DNA of 48,786 nucleotides from Acetatifactor sp. (GTDB lineage: Bacteria > Bacillota > Clostridia > Lachnospirales > Lachnospiraceae), in NCBI GenBank assembly GCA_024693365.1, contig JAILLF010000005.1, forward strand, positions 1 through 48,786. Direction: 5' to 3'. This document shows positions 9,722 through 17,201 of this stretch, piece after piece. Under the pieces are notes generated by a model. That model was given only the letters and a program-made list of their open reading frames with translations, searched no databases and had not been told where the DNA came from. Made by a program: the position numbers and the translations under genes. How positions within the stretch are numbered: position 1 is the stretch's first letter; the number at the start of each line of letters is the position of its first letter.

Positions 9722-10126
9722 TTATGCCAACGCCGCAATTTTGTCAACGACTTCCTTCACGTAGTCAGCAAGCTTTTTCTCCGCCACGCCTGCGATTTTC
9801 GCGTTACACTTTCCCATGGGGATCAGGAAAACGGGGACCTCCGCTCCGGAGACTGCCACAGCCATGGCAGGAGAAATCTCGCCCAGCATGGCATTCGCCA
9901 TCAGAATTCCCATGGGCCCACAAATGGCATCCGCCCGCGCACTGTTATAGATCACGGCATTTTCACCGGTCGCTCCAAGTGCCGTTCCACCCTTCATCAT
10001 GTTCGCCGTGGCAGTGGCATTCGTCCCCACTGCAATGACTTCCACTTCGGGGATCTTCGCCAAAAGCGTTTCCACCAAAAGCCTTCCAACGCCGCCGCCC
10101 TGTCCGTCCATCACCATTACGCGCAT
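9722..10126 (-). CDS. DUF3842 family protein
   Basis: 134 residues, small and soluble. It begins MRVMVMDGQGGGVGRLL, a glycine-rich loop after a beta strand that suggests nucleotide or cofactor binding, and contains VIAVGTNATATANMMKGGT and GPMGILMANAMLGEI. These match DUF3842, a family of unknown function in Clostridia. AAAGGAGA precedes the ATG. It lies between the DegV gene (a terminator hairpin separates them) and the MATE gene, 33 bp upstream of the latter, so coupling with the exporter is likely but says little about function. Confidence 0.85.
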   Translation of the reverse strand: MRVMVMDGQGGGVGRLLVETLLAKIPEVEVIAVGTNATATANMMKGGTALGATGENAVIYNSARADAICGPMGILMANAMLGEISPAMAVAVSGAEVPVFLIPMGKCNAKIAGVAEKKLADYVKEVVDKIAALA

Positions 10127-10154
10127 TTATTCTCTCCTTTGATTAACTGACAAA

Positions 10155-10183
10155 GATGCCTAAGGGGATTCCCCAAAGGCATC
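10155..10183 (-). terminator. Rho-independent terminator after the DegV gene
   Basis: Hairpin GATGCCT / AGGCATC enclosing GGGG-ATT-CCCC, followed by TTTG on the minus strand. The T-run is short, so it may be leaky toward DUF3842. Confidence 0.7.
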
Positions 10184-10190
10184 TCACGAT

Positions 10191-11078
10191 TTAATCGACT
10201 CTTTCGTCTCCCCAGAAGAAGATGGAAATGGTTCCGGGACCCGTATGACTTCCAATGGTTGCCCCAATGGGATAAATCTGAACCTTACCATTCAAATGAG
10301 GGAACTCTTTTTCAATCATTTCTGCTAATTGCTTTGCGTCATCCATGCACAGGGACTCGCACATAAAACACTTCCCGGAGTACTCCGTTCCTCCCTGGGC
10401 GTGTTCCTTCATCTTCTCCACCGTGCGGATCATGACCTTTTTCTTACCGCGGATTTTTTCCCTGGGCGTCAAATGCCCCAATTGATCCATGTTCAGCAAA
10501 GGACATATGTTCAACATTTGTCCTACCAGGCCGGCGCCCTTTGACACCCTGCCGCCGCGAATGTAGTAAGTAAGATCCGTGGAAAAGAACCAGTGATGCA
10601 TTTTCAGACGGTTCTTTTCTGCCCAGTCACACAATTCATCAAAGGGAGTTCCCGCATCCCGCATGTCTGCGAGCGTATCAACAAAAAGGCCATAGCCGCT
10701 GGACGCTCCAAGGGAATCGATCACGCAGATCTTCTGATCCGGAAACTCTCTTTCCAGATCCGCCTTTGCAATCATGGCGGACTGGTAACTTCCAGACAGC
10801 CCGGAAGAAAGCGTCACGTGGATAATGCTCTGACCCTTTACTAAATACTTTCTCCAAAACTCCAAATATTCGCCGACGGACACCTGTGAAGTGTGCGTCG
10901 CTGCTCCCGCATCCATTCTCCGGAACAATTCCTCTGAAGAAATGCTGACGCCGCAGTCATCCAGATAATTCACTCCATCCAGTTCAAAGTGATAAAAGAC
11001 AACGGGAATCTGTCGTTTCTCAAAATATTCCTTTGAAAGATCTGCCGTAGAACAACAGCATAATACATACTCCCCCAT
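10191..11078 (-). CDS. DegV family fatty-acid-binding protein
   Basis: 295 residues with the two-lobe DegV fold. It contains the family's THTSQVSVGEY-type and HVTLSSGLSGSYQSA motifs, which line the fatty-acid carboxylate site, then VIDSLGASSGYGLFVDTLA and YYIRGGRVSKGAG. DegV proteins bind a single fatty acid; in Firmicutes one class (FakB) presents it to the kinase FakA. No fakA is in this window, so this one is an orphan copy, as is usual in Clostridia. GGAGGGAAATTAGAC precedes the ATG. A hairpin terminator follows. Confidence 0.93.
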   Translation of the reverse strand: MGEYVLCCCSTADLSKEYFEKRQIPVVFYHFELDGVNYLDDCGVSISSEELFRRMDAGAATHTSQVSVGEYLEFWRKYLVKGQSIIHVTLSSGLSGSYQSAMIAKADLEREFPDQKICVIDSLGASSGYGLFVDTLADMRDAGTPFDELCDWAEKNRLKMHHWFFSTDLTYYIRGGRVSKGAGLVGQMLNICPLLNMDQLGHLTPREKIRGKKKVMIRTVEKMKEHAQGGTEYSGKCFMCESLCMDDAKQLAEMIEKEFPHLNGKVQIYPIGATIGSHTGPGTISIFFWGDERVD

Positions 11079-11156
11079 GTCTAATTTCCCTCCTGCTTAA
11101 CTCTTTGTGATCACTCACAGCTCTATTCTAACAAATAATTGACGAGGTTACAAGAC

Positions 11157-11212
11157 AAAAAATAAGCCGTCCGGCTCACGTGATCCATCGGCCACGCAAA
11201 GCGGACGGCTTA
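11157..11212 (-). terminator. Rho-independent terminator after the GlsB-like gene
   Basis: Perfect 11-bp stem TAAGCCGTCCG / CGGACGGCTTA with a long loop and a TTTTTT tail on the minus strand, just downstream of the small membrane protein gene. Confidence 0.82.
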
Positions 11213-11236
11213 CTGCCGGTCCATTATGAAATTCTT

Positions 11237-11479
11237 TTATTTCTTTTTGATAAATCTTACTACGGCAATCAGGATACATGCGCCGATCGCACCGCCAATG
11301 ATGTTTCCAAAGAATCCGAAAAAGGCAATTCCGACAACTCCAAACAATGCGCCTGCAACAATACCTCCGACAAGACCAAGAATGATGTTGACGATAATGC
11401 CATTATTACTCTTCATGATAATTCCTGCCAGCCATCCGGAAATGGCGCCTGCAATCAAACTCATAATAAAATTTAACAT
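11237..11479 (-). CDS. GlsB/YeaQ/YmgE family small membrane protein
   Basis: 80 residues, almost wholly hydrophobic and glycine-rich, with three predicted membrane helices (LIAGAISGWLAGIIM, IIVNIILGLVGGIVAGALFG, IGGAIGACILIAVV). This is the transglycosylase-associated/YeaQ family, often induced by general stress. No enzymatic motif is present despite the old family name. It is a one-gene unit: a consensus promoter lies upstream and a strong terminator follows. Confidence 0.9.
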   Translation of the reverse strand: MLNFIMSLIAGAISGWLAGIIMKSNNGIIVNIILGLVGGIVAGALFGVVGIAFFGFFGNIIGGAIGACILIAVVRFIKKK

Positions 11480-11560
11480 TTTCTTCCCTTTCCTTTCTTT
11501 TATTATAGTTTCATCTTATCTATATTCGAAGCCTTAAAGCTTTCGCCTCAAGACAATTAT

Positions 11561-11589
11561 AAATTATCACAATATACCTCGCCTGTCAA
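11561..11589 (-). promoter_or_regulatory. Sigma-A promoter of the GlsB-like gene
   Basis: Minus strand TTGACA, 17-bp spacer, TAATTT with an upstream TGA giving an extended -10. It begins right after the glpK stop codon. Confidence 0.7.
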
Positions 11590-11597
11590 GGTATTTT

Positions 11598-13097
11598 TCA
11601 TATTTCTTCTTCAGCCCAAACCCTGGCACACTTCACGGCCCTCTTCCAGCCTTTTAGGAGTGCTTCGCGCCTCTCCCACGACATGGTGGGCACAAATTCC
11701 GCTCCGAGACTCCAGTTTTCGCGAATCTCATCCTTTCCGGACCAATAACCCGTTGCCAATCCGGCGAGATATGCAGCGCCAAGCGCCGTTGTTTCGATGC
11801 AACGGGGTCTTAGCACCACCGTCCCGATCACGTCCGCCTGGAATTGCATGAGAAAATCATTTGCACTCGCGCCACCGTCCACGGTAAGACTCTTTAGCTT
11901 CATGCCGCTGTCCTCCTCCATGGCGGCTAGAACGTCACACGTCTGATATGCAATGGATTCCAGCGTAGCCCTGACAAAATGATCCTTGGTACAACCACGC
12001 GTGATGCCCACGACGGTTCCCCTCGCGTATTGATCCCAGTAGGGAGCACCCATGCCCGCAAAGGCCGGCACGACGTAAACCCCGGCCGTGTCCTTCACTC
12101 TTCTGGCATATTCCTCGGACTGGGAGGCCTTTTGGAACATGCGCATGCCGTCACGAAGCCACTGGATGGCCGCGCCGGCCACAAAAACGCTTCCTTCAAG
12201 CGCATATTCGATCTCGCCCTCCCGGCTGGCCGCAATGGTGGTCAGAAGGCCAGCCCTCGAAGAAATGGCCTGATTTCCCGTATTCATCAGCAAAAAGCAT
12301 CCCGTGCCATAGGTATTCTTCACCTGGCCCTGCTCAAAACAGCACTGGCCGAACAGCGCCGCCTGCTGATCACCTGCCGCTCCCGCAATCCGGATGCGCC
12401 CGCCCAGGACGGAGGGATCCGTTTCTCCATAGACGAAGCTGGAGGGACATACCTTCGGAAGCATTGCGACCGGAATCCGGAAATACCGTAAAAGCTCTTC
12501 ATCCCAGCAAAGCTTGTGGATGTCAAACAACATGGTTCTCGACGCATTCGTGTAGTCCGTCACGTGCACCGTGCCCTTTGTCAGGTTCCAGATCAGCCAG
12601 GAATCAACGGTCCCAAAGAGAAGCTCACCCTTTTCGGCCCGCTCTCTCGCGCCTGGCACGTTGTCTAGGATCCACGCGATCTTCGTGGCGCTGAAATATG
12701 CGTCCGGAATTAATCCCGTATGCTCACGGACAAGCGCCTCCATGCCGTCCGCCTTCAGCCGTTCAACGTGATCCGCAGTTCTTCGGCATTGCCACACGAT
12801 GGCATTGTAAACCGGCTCACCCGTCACCTTGTCCCAGACAATGGTCGTCTCTCTCTGATTTGTGATGCCGATTGCGCAAATGCTGTCCGCTCCCGCGCCA
12901 ATCCTGGCCATGGCTTCAATGGCCACCGCCAGCTGACTGGACCAGATCTCTTTCGGGTCATGCTCCACCCATCCCGGTTTCGGATAAATCTGCCCAAATT
13001 CCTTTTGCGCCATGGAACAAATATTCCCGCCCTTGTCGAATAATATACATCTAGAGCTTGTCGTTCCCTGATCCAATGCCATTACGTACTTTTGCAT
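11598..13097 (-). CDS. glpK: Glycerol kinase
   Basis: Phosphorylates glycerol to sn-glycerol-3-phosphate with ATP, feeding glycolysis and lipid synthesis. FGGY kinase family: the N terminus [16 protein letters not shown] holds the phosphate loop, followed by [13 protein letters not shown] and [11 protein letters not shown], then [16 protein letters not shown] and [20 protein letters not shown] in the second domain. The start is placed at [11 protein letters not shown] because GGAGGATCAAGGC lies just before it and this gives 499 residues, the normal size; an open frame reaching 13316 adds a non-homologous, overlapping 73-residue tail. No glpF or glpO is adjacent. Confidence 0.97.
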   Translation of the reverse strand: MQKYVMALDQGTTSSRCILFDKGGNICSMAQKEFGQIYPKPGWVEHDPKEIWSSQLAVAIEAMARIGAGADSICAIGITNQRETTIVWDKVTGEPVYNAIVWQCRRTADHVERLKADGMEALVREHTGLIPDAYFSATKIAWILDNVPGARERAEKGELLFGTVDSWLIWNLTKGTVHVTDYTNASRTMLFDIHKLCWDEELLRYFRIPVAMLPKVCPSSFVYGETDPSVLGGRIRIAGAAGDQQAALFGQCCFEQGQVKNTYGTGCFLLMNTGNQAISSRAGLLTTIAASREGEIEYALEGSVFVAGAAIQWLRDGMRMFQKASQSEEYARRVKDTAGVYVVPAFAGMGAPYWDQYARGTVVGITRGCTKDHFVRATLESIAYQTCDVLAAMEEDSGMKLKSLTVDGGASANDFLMQFQADVIGTVVLRPRCIETTALGAAYLAGLATGYWSGKDEIRENWSLGAEFVPTMSWERREALLKGWKRAVKCARVWAEEEI

Positions 13098-13191
13098 GCC
13101 TTGATCCTCCCCATGATCTGAAATACCAAAAAGAGCCCGTCTCCGCGAAAGCGAAAACAGACTCCTTCCCATCTTATCACTATAGGATGCC

Positions 13192-13767
13192 TTAGTCGCG
13201 ATAGGGTTTCTTGCCGTCACATTCCTCGGAATGGAATCTGGAACAGTGCTTGTCTCTGTACTTCTTACAAAGAGCGAGCCTCCAGTTATCATCATATCCG
13301 GACTCGGCCAGATCAATCTCCCAAAACTCCTGATACAGTACCGGCTGGCACGGAGGATTATTGATCCACCAGTCAGGATATGGAAATTGTTTTACGTACT
13401 CATAAATTTCATTAGGACTCTTCTGATTCATCATGCGCTTGAACATGTCCGCATAGGAACTTGCGATTCCATCCTTCCAGTCAGGTGCTTCCGGCTCCAG
13501 CCAGGGGAACACCATAAACGGAGGTAAAATGTTCATGTCCTTCAAAATATATACTACTTCCGGATTTGCCTTAATGTACAGGAACAGGTCTTCTGCAGCC
13601 TTTGCATACGATTCCAGTGCACCCACTTCCTTCGGGAAATGATTTCTCATCGCTTCCGTCTGAGCGGAATCTCCTAACGAAATACTTTGACTGATCTTTT
13701 GCGTTTCACCTTGCATTTTCTTGATTTTCGCTAGTTTTTTGTTAGCGAATACATCCTTAAGACCCAT
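13192..13767 (-). CDS. Unrecognised soluble protein, 191 residues
   Basis: No known family recognised. The N-terminal ~55 residues are basic and helix-prone ([20 protein letters not shown], then polar); the middle holds [20 protein letters not shown]; the C-terminal half is rich in Trp, Pro and aromatics ([32 protein letters not shown]) and ends with [13 protein letters not shown]. Four cysteines and a histidine near the C terminus could bind metal (inference). No signal peptide or membrane helix. The ATG is chosen over an in-frame TTG two codons earlier because AAAAGGGGG is better spaced to it. Own promoter upstream; glpK follows 94 bp downstream and may share the transcript. Confidence 0.75.
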   Translation of the reverse strand: MGLKDVFANKKLAKIKKMQGETQKISQSISLGDSAQTEAMRNHFPKEVGALESYAKAAEDLFLYIKANPEVVYILKDMNILPPFMVFPWLEPEAPDWKDGIASSYADMFKRMMNQKSPNEIYEYVKQFPYPDWWINNPPCQPVLYQEFWEIDLAESGYDDNWRLALCKKYRDKHCSRFHSEECDGKKPYRD

Positions 13768-13835
13768 TGCCAACTGCCCCCTTTTAGCCCCTTTATTGCC
13801 AATTGCGCTTACGTAACGTCTCAGCGCAGATATTT

Positions 13836-13864
13836 ATTATATACCAAAATCAAAATTTAGTAAA
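13836..13864 (-). promoter_or_regulatory. Probable sigma-A promoter of the unrecognised 191-residue gene
   Basis: Minus strand TTTACT, 17-bp spacer, TATAAT. Perfect -10, moderate -35. The rest of the 306-bp gap up to the serpin stop holds one terminator and otherwise AT-rich sequence. Confidence 0.65.
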
Positions 13865-13983
13865 GAGACGCACTTAATTAATTTCCGCCCGCATTCAACA
13901 AATTTCTTGCGATGCCATACGTACGTGGCCTCTTTTACGTAAACGCATTAATTTTGATTCATTATATCATAAATTTGGACAAA

Positions 13984-14018
13984 AAAAAAGGACACTTCAC
14001 AAATAAAGTGTCCTTTTT
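13984..14018 (-). terminator. Rho-independent terminator after the serpin gene (bidirectional)
   Basis: Perfect stem AAGGACACTT / AAGTGTCCTT with an 8-nt loop, flanked by an A-run and a T-run so it can act on both strands. It lies about 55 bp after the serpin stop. Confidence 0.9.
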
Positions 14019-14073
14019 TTGTTACTTTTTCCGCATCTCAACCTATTGTGCTTCTCATTTTTTTACCCACAAT

Positions 14074-15531
14074 CTATTGTATGTCCGTCACCTTTCCGGC
14101 AAAAACCACCTGATCGTTTTTACTGTCATAGATCAAAAATGCGAAAGGTCTGTCCAAAAAGACTTCCTTGATCTGGACCTCATCCGGCATCGCACATGCG
14201 GCATCTTCTTCAAAGATTGCCGTAACTGCGGCGGCCCTGGTTCCCTGCTCATCCAGTTCGATCTTGCATTTCTGGATAATGTCGCTGACGTACAAAGGCT
14301 TTCCTTCCAGCATCTTGTCGAATTCCATGCAGAACGGATCAAAAATCTTTTCGACGCCCTGTGCCTTCAACGCGTCAACGATGCAGGTTGAAGTCGTGTC
14401 GAAATTCAGCTTGGGCATGATCGCGTGAACCTCGTAATCATAGGACTGGGATTCCATCAGGCTCTTTAAGTCCAGATCGCTCACCCGGAATTCTCCTTCT
14501 GCCTTGGGAAGGATGCCGATGAACTGGAATCCGTTGTAATAATTCTTTGCAAACGCGGTGCACTTGTCGTTTTCGAAGTAGATGCCGTCCTCATTATAAT
14601 CGATCAACATGTCCTGCTTGGTTGTTTTTCCCTCAAGGTTGGTAAACTCGTGCTCCCTCACTCCCCATTCTTCAGCCCAGGGAGATTCAAAGTAAAGGGA
14701 ATTCACCAAAACGGATGCAAGATTCGGATTATTTAGCATTTCCGGACTAACGATCTCCGGGATCAAGCCATTCGTATGCTCGTCACACCAGGAATTAATC
14801 CTGCCGGCCGTCCCAACCGGATCCCCCGTGAAATTCACGTTGGCCGCCTCCGCGCGGAAAAGCTTTCTCACGTTGTCCTGATATGTTTTCTGAAGCTCGT
14901 CACCCTCTCTCACCCAAATGGAATTTGCGAGCTTGTAACAGAAGGTATACTTATAATATTCCTCATTCACGTCCGCCTTCAGGCCTTCCGCAAAGGACAT
15001 GTACTGATCCACCCACTTAGCGTATTCCTCCGTGCCAAGATAACGATACAGCTCCTTCGCCGTCTCGCCGGTCGTTCCTTCTGCCACCATGCCAAGCGCC
15101 ACGTTTAAGGAGAGGGGGCTCACCAAAACGTTACCGCCATTTTCCAGATAGGACTGATCCGCAAAGTAGGCCGCCTTCTGCCATGCGTCCCGAAGCTCTA
15201 CGGGCACGATCTCGCGGCCGGAGGGCGCTCCAAGCTGCCTTACTTCTCCTGATCCGCCTTGACTGGGATCCTCATTGTTGCCTTTACTTGGATCTTCACT
15301 GCTCCCTTTACTTGGATCTTCGCTGCTTCCTTTGCTTGGATCTTCACTGCTGCCTTTGCTTGGATCTTCGCTGCTGCCCTGACTGGGATCTTCGCTGCTG
15401 CCCTGACTGTGATCTTCGCTGCTTCCCTGACTGGCCACCTGACTCGGCTCCTCGCATTTTACCGCGCCATTATCCGAGCACCCGCCCAGCATCATGCACG
15501 CACACAATAAAACCAACATTTTCCTCTTCAT
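14074..15531 (-). CDS. Serpin (serine protease inhibitor) surface lipoprotein with repeat linker
   Basis: Secreted suicide inhibitor of serine proteases. Residues 1-18 form a lipoprotein signal ending in the lipobox LGGC, so the protein should be anchored outside. Residues ~34-95 are a low-complexity spacer of eight SSEDPSKG-like 8-residue repeats. The serpin domain fills the rest and ends with the serpin signature FLDRPFAFLIYD. The reactive loop hinge DEQGTRAAAVTA has the small-residue run needed for inhibitory loop insertion; by standard 17-residue spacing P1 would be Ala444, pointing to elastase-like targets (inference; the nearby Cys446 or Met448 are alternatives). Single-gene unit with its own terminator. 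Confidence 0.94.
   Translation of the reverse strand: MKRKMLVLLCACMMLGGCSDNGAVKCEEPSQVASQGSSEDHSQGSSEDPSQGSSEDPSKGSSEDPSKGSSEDPSKGSSEDPSKGNNEDPSQGGSGEVRQLGAPSGREIVPVELRDAWQKAAYFADQSYLENGGNVLVSPLSLNVALGMVAEGTTGETAKELYRYLGTEEYAKWVDQYMSFAEGLKADVNEEYYKYTFCYKLANSIWVREGDELQKTYQDNVRKLFRAEAANVNFTGDPVGTAGRINSWCDEHTNGLIPEIVSPEMLNNPNLASVLVNSLYFESPWAEEWGVREHEFTNLEGKTTKQDMLIDYNEDGIYFENDKCTAFAKNYYNGFQFIGILPKAEGEFRVSDLDLKSLMESQSYDYEVHAIMPKLNFDTTSTCIVDALKAQGVEKIFDPFCMEFDKMLEGKPLYVSDIIQKCKIELDEQGTRAAAVTAIFEEDAACAMPDEVQIKEVFLDRPFAFLIYDSKNDQVVFAGKVTDIQ
15262..15440 (-). repeat. 24-bp in-frame tandem repeats in the serpin gene
   Basis: About eight 24-bp units encode SSEDP(S)(K/Q)G. Neighbouring copies are near identical, so copy number and hence linker length should be unstable. 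Confidence 0.9.
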
Positions 15532-15649
15532 CCTTCAAATCTCCTCTCTAACTCTTTATCCATAATCTGGAATTATTAACTCCACACATAATTTAAAAGC
15601 TTACTCTTTATTATTGCTTTCCTTTCATCTTGTCCCACCCCTGCACCCC

Positions 15650-15751
15650 GTGGGTATCTCAGCCCTTTCTACGCTTTCTTACCCACGAAAACCTTCTCAT
15701 GTGGGTATCCCAGCCCCTTCTATGTCTTCTTACCCACGAAAACTTTCTCGC
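15650..15751. repeat. Two 51-bp tandem repeats with internal inverted repeats
   Basis: Units 15650-15700 and 15701-15751 start GTGGGTAT and contain TTACCCACGAAAA, so each can fold on GTGGGTA/TACCCAC; a third truncated unit starts at 15752 and further TACCCA/TGGGTA words follow to about 15890. The whole 484-bp gap 15532-16015 is AT-rich with no convincing gene. Confidence 0.85.
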
Positions 15752-16015
15752 GTGGGTAAAGCCAACAATATTATTCTTTATTTACCCAAATTCCTTAAAA
15801 ACCCTGGGTTTTTATAAATCATTTATTTACATATACCCAAGCTGACATGCCAGCGTGGGTAATTTCATTAAAATCTCGTACCCATACCCATGTCTCAGAA
15901 ACTCAACCTGCTCCATGCCTGGATATGTCCTACAAACGTTAAGACGAAATCTTCCTTGCAAAGGTTCTTCCAAAAAAAAATTTCATGAAAACTTTCACTT
16001 CATCCCTCTCCGATC

Positions 16016-16276
16016 TCAATACTTCTCCATTTCCATTCTCCACAATTCCTCAATGCTTTTATGATGATCAGGAAACCAATAGATCGCCCACTTGTCATAG
16101 ACTTCTTCCGACGGCATGATCCTATTCCACCTCACCATCTGATACGTCAGTGCCGTATATCCCCTTGTTCCGCCGTCATCCATGGATGCTTCACTGTCTG
16201 GGATTGGAAATAGCAAAATCAGCAGAATTGCAACAATTCCCATCAGCGCAACTTTCATTTTCCTGGATTTAAGCAT
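16016..16276 (-). CDS. Small secreted or membrane-anchored protein, 86 residues
   Basis: Function not recognised. It opens with a basic stretch and a strong hydrophobic segment (KVALMGIVAILLILLFPI, about residues 8-25) that is a signal peptide or anchor, followed by a polar domain with SMDDGGTRGYTALTYQMVRW and IYWFPDHHKSIEELW. The DDGGT-YTALTY pattern recurs in small hypothetical proteins of Clostridia as far as I recall. GGAGGTAAAACGCC precedes the ATG and a good promoter lies upstream, so it is very likely expressed. It is divergent from the deacetylase gene with only 84 bp between the starts. Confidence 0.75.
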   Translation of the reverse strand: MLKSRKMKVALMGIVAILLILLFPIPDSEASMDDGGTRGYTALTYQMVRWNRIMPSEEVYDKWAIYWFPDHHKSIEELWRMEMEKY

Positions 16277-16296
16277 GGCGTTTTACCTCCAAATGC

Positions 16297-16326
16297 TGTA
16301 TAATGAATCAAAAATACGGTTTGCAA
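16297..16326 (-). promoter_or_regulatory. Probable promoter of the 86-residue secreted protein gene
   Basis: Minus strand TTGCAA, 18-bp spacer, TATACA. The same spot holds TATAAT on the plus strand (16299-16304), possibly the -10 of the divergent deacetylase gene, though no good -35 is seen for it. Confidence 0.55.
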
Positions 16327-16360
16327 ACGGTACCACCCACTTCCAAAGGAGGAACTCATC

Positions 16361-16981
16361 ATGGAAAATCAAAAACTCGTAGCCCTGACCTTTGACGACG
16401 GCCCTTCCAACATTACCGAGAAGGTTCTCGACATATTAGAAACCGAGGGCATTGTAGGCACCTTTTTCCTGATCGGCCAAAACGTTACCCCAGACAAAAA
16501 GCCGACGCTTGAGCGTCAGCTTGCACTTGGCTGTGAGATCGCCAATCATTCCTTTACCCACAGTGACATGAGCAAGATGTCCGCCGAGGTGATCCGCGAG
16601 GAAATCGCCAAGACCTCTGACGTAATCCGTGACATGGTTGACATAGAAACCCGATTCTTCCGTCCCCCCTACATCGCACTCAGTGACGTCATGTATGCCA
16701 ATATCAACATGCCGTTCATTTGCGGTGCCGACAGCCGCGACTGGGATCAATCCACCACTGCGCAAGACCGCGTAGACCGCGTTCTCACCCTAGTGACCGA
16801 CGGCTCTCTCGTCCTTATGCACGACATGCAAAATAATGAGAAGACTCTTGAGGCTCTTCCCCAGATCATTGCAAAGCTTCGCGAAAAGGGATTCTCCTTT
16901 GTCACCGCAAGCCAGATCTTCGAAGCCAAGGGCATCGATCCCAACGTCCCTCACAAGATCTGGTCAAACGTGTTTGACTGA
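16361..16981 (+). CDS. Polysaccharide deacetylase (NodB/CE4 domain), no signal peptide
   Basis: Metal-dependent N- or O-deacetylase domain of the CE4 family, which acts on chitin, peptidoglycan or xylan. The 206 residues are essentially just the NodB domain: motif 1 TFDDGPS (Asp12 and Asp13), motif 2 HSFTH (His63 and His67 as metal ligands), motif 3 RFFRPPY, motif 4 DSRDW, motif 5 LVLMHDM. AAAGGAGG precedes the ATG. Oddly there is no signal peptide or anchor, whereas most CE4 enzymes are exported; it may act inside the cell or use an atypical route. Its substrate is not deducible. A long hairpin follows the stop. Confidence 0.92.
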   Translation: MENQKLVALTFDDGPSNITEKVLDILETEGIVGTFFLIGQNVTPDKKPTLERQLALGCEIANHSFTHSDMSKMSAEVIREEIAKTSDVIRDMVDIETRFFRPPYIALSDVMYANINMPFICGADSRDWDQSTTAQDRVDRVLTLVTDGSLVLMHDMQNNEKTLEALPQIIAKLREKGFSFVTASQIFEAKGIDPNVPHKIWSNVFD

Positions 16982-16998
16982 GCAAAGCCATGCATCGC

Positions 16999-17051
16999 CA
17001 AATAGAGGACAGCCGTCGAATGCTTGCATTCGTGAGGCTGTTTTCTATTTG
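16999..17051 (+). terminator. Long hairpin after the deacetylase gene, possible terminator
   Basis: CAAATAGA / TCTATTTG closes a stem containing ACAGCC / GGCTGT and an inner CGAATGC / GCATTCG. It starts 18 bp after the stop. No clear T-run follows, so termination would be weak or factor-assisted. Three smaller palindromes follow up to about 17125. Confidence 0.5.
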
Positions 17052-17138
17052 ACGAATATATGGCGCAGCCATATACATGAGCAAACCGCCATGCGCAAGC
17101 ATGGCAATAAGCTGCGAAGCAGCGTGTTTGCGAATGAT

Positions 17139-17201
17139 GCATGGCGGTCATGCGATGCTGCATGGCGGTCACGCGATGCTGCATGGCGGTCACGCGATGA
17201 T
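17139..17201. repeat. Three 21-bp tandem repeats spanning the 3' end and stop codon of the XRE-like gene
   Basis: Units 17139-17159, 17160-17180 and 17181-17201 read GCATGGCGGTCACGCGATGCT with few changes. The stop codon of the minus-strand gene lies in the third unit, so its last codons plus TGA are repeated downstream. Confidence 0.88.

Noticed and set aside
13098..13316. N-terminal extension of glpK to 13316
   Set aside because: It is non-homologous, overlaps the neighbouring gene's coding end, and a good ribosome site with the conserved start lies at 13097.
15614..15845. Small plus-strand open frames in the repeat region upstream of the serpin
   Set aside because: They only translate the 51-bp repeats, lack ribosome sites and show no protein-like composition.
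17139..17201. CRISPR-like or short coding repeat
   Set aside because: 21-bp units are contiguous and overlap a gene end; no spacers.
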